Assembly: GCA_965229605.1 (NCBI GenBank)
Contig: OZ245892.1
Coordinates: 2,542,001-2,606,000, forward strand
Reading direction: 5' to 3'
Length of the DNA: 64,000 bases
Origin: G965229605 sp965229605
GTDB taxonomy: Bacteria; Pseudomonadota; Alphaproteobacteria; CBDDJK01
The notes under the pieces are model-generated. The model did no database searches. It was not told the origin of the DNA and saw only the letters and a list, made by a program, of their open reading frames with translations. A program made the position numbers and the translations under genes. This document shows, piece by piece, positions 63,031-64,000 of this stretch. The stretch's first letter is position 1. Every line of letters begins with the position of its first letter.

Positions 63031-64000
63031 TTAATCGCGATAAAGTTCTTCGATATTTCCGTTTGCGGAGAGGAGGATTGCGAGTGGCCGGGTTGCGGGG
63101 GCCTGCGCGAGGACGACGAGTCCGACAACCATGAGCGGGACGGAGAGGATTGCGCCGATCACGCCCCACAGGCTTCCGAACAGGATGAGGCCGAGCAGGA
63201 TAAACAGCGGGCTGAGGTTAAGGGAGCGTCCGACGATTCGTGGTTCGATGACGTTTCCGACGAGGATTTGTGCGAAGGTGAGGCTTGCGAGCACGATGAA
63301 GGCTGTGATCAGGGTCGGGAACTGGATGAGGCTTAGGGCAAATGGGAAGAGGACGGCGATCATTGACCCGATATAGGGGATAAAGTTGAGGATAAATGCG
63401 ATGAGGGCCCAGAATCCCGGGAAGTCGACTCCTGCCATCCAGAGGATGACATAGGTGAGGGCTGAGACGATTGCGCTCATGAGGGCTTTTGTTCCGATGT
63501 ATCGTTGCATGAGTTCACTGATGAGGGCTAGTCTTTGCCTCCATGCTTTCGCGGATTCTCGTCCGCCGGATATCTGGTCGAGTTTGAGGAGCAGGCTTCG
63601 TTGTTCGAGCAGGATAAAGCTTGTGAACAGGAGGACGGAGAAGGTATCACCGACGAGGTCGGTGAGTCCGCGGGTTATTCTTCCGATCCACTGGCTTAGT
63701 GAGAGGCGGGAGATCAGTTCGCGCAGGCTTGGCGTTTCGGTGAGGCCGAGGTATTGGACTCCGCGTGCGATGAGGTTTTGCATATTTTCCTGGTAGCGCG
63801 GGGCTTCCTGGGTGAGTCGTGAGACGTTTCCGGCGATGATATCGGTCATCAGCCAGAGTGCGGCGAGCACCGATGCGATGGCGAGGGCCATGGCGAGGGG
63901 TCCGGGTATTTTGGCGGGGCCGAGTTGCAGCCGGGTCAGGCATTTTGCGGTTGCGTCGAGGACGACTGCGAGCAGGATTGCGAGGAAGAGCGGTTGAAAG
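63031..64000 (-). CDS. AI-2E family transporter (PerM-like), 5' end cut
   Basis: At least 323 residues are visible, and the frame is open to the window edge (FQPLFLAILLAVVLDATAK...). The hydrophobic helices and the C-terminal signature GSMIAVLFPFALSLI, VGNVIEPRIVGRSLNLSPLFILLGLILFGSLWGVIGAILSVPLMV are typical of AI-2E/PerM permeases. Role is uncertain (autoinducer export or Na+/H+ antiport in some). The ATG at 63891 is internal. Confidence 0.9.
   Translation of the reverse strand, partial: FQPLFLAILLAVVLDATAKCLTRLQLGPAKIPGPLAMALAIASVLAALWLMTDIIAGNVSRLTQEAPRYQENMQNLIARGVQYLGLTETPSLRELISRLSLSQWIGRITRGLTDLVGDTFSVLLFTSFILLEQRSLLLKLDQISGGRESAKAWRQRLALISELMQRYIGTKALMSAIVSALTYVILWMAGVDFPGFWALIAFILNFIPYIGSMIAVLFPFALSLIQFPTLITAFIVLASLTFAQILVGNVIEPRIVGRSLNLSPLFILLGLILFGSLWGVIGAILSVPLMVVGLVVLAQAPATRPLAILLSANGNIEELYRD

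Overview
The window looks like the chromosome of an alphaproteobacterium. The evidence is gene content: a PHA-synthesis repressor PhaR, a long SspB-type ClpXP adaptor, an infC gene with a non-AUG start, class I fumarase, a divergent PEP carboxylase, and codon use favouring C or A at third positions in most housekeeping genes. I cannot name a genus. Marker similarity would have to be searched.

Layout. 1-8.9 kb is mostly housekeeping: cysE, a small heat-shock protein behind a sigma-32-like promoter, nicotinate phosphoribosyltransferase, a TPR/glycosyltransferase-like protein, an unrecognised acidic repeat protein, proB and pxpA. 9.1-28.3 kb is a surface-glycan locus in three parts: gtrA-asnB-GT2 (minus); a plus-strand run of a polytopic membrane protein, an alpha/beta hydrolase, a methyltransferase and galE; and a tightly overlapped minus-strand operon of 12 genes (GNAT, acyltransferase, glycosyltransferases, methyltransferases and a PglK/MsbA-like ABC exporter). 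28.3-37.8 kb is an accessory zone full of mobile-element relics. It holds an IS5-family deletion derivative, a frameshifted acyltransferase-3/SGNH gene, a second IS5 relic that supplies the stop codon of its neighbour, a 273-bp MITE, a ParD-like/RelE toxin-antitoxin pair between copies of a repeated segment, an AT-rich P-loop ATPase gene and an IS3 relic. 37.8-64 kb returns to housekeeping: an SDR, PEP carboxylase, glmM, aat, tRNA-Thr, three tandem coiled-coil membrane micro-proteins, an orphan AmrS radical-SAM enzyme, beta-carbonic anhydrase, phaR, a lipoprotein, sspB, fumarase, a second toxin-antitoxin pair, infC-thrS, a second TPR/glycosyltransferase-like gene, gyrB and an AI-2E-type permease cut by the window end.

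How the genes work together. The glycan locus has parts for making nucleotide-sugar (galE), transferring sugars to a lipid carrier (GT2, GT4, GT9 and unclassified transferases), decorating (methyl, acetyl and amido groups) and crossing the inner membrane (GtrA and the ABC exporter). glmM makes the amino-sugar precursor. The accessory zone shows repeated insertion and decay of IS elements around genes with foreign-looking composition. The strongest candidates for undescribed biology are the repeat protein at 5.05-6.18 kb, which sits next to a TPR glycosyltransferase, the P-loop ATPase beside the toxin-antitoxin cassette, and the PEP carboxylase with altered catalytic motifs.
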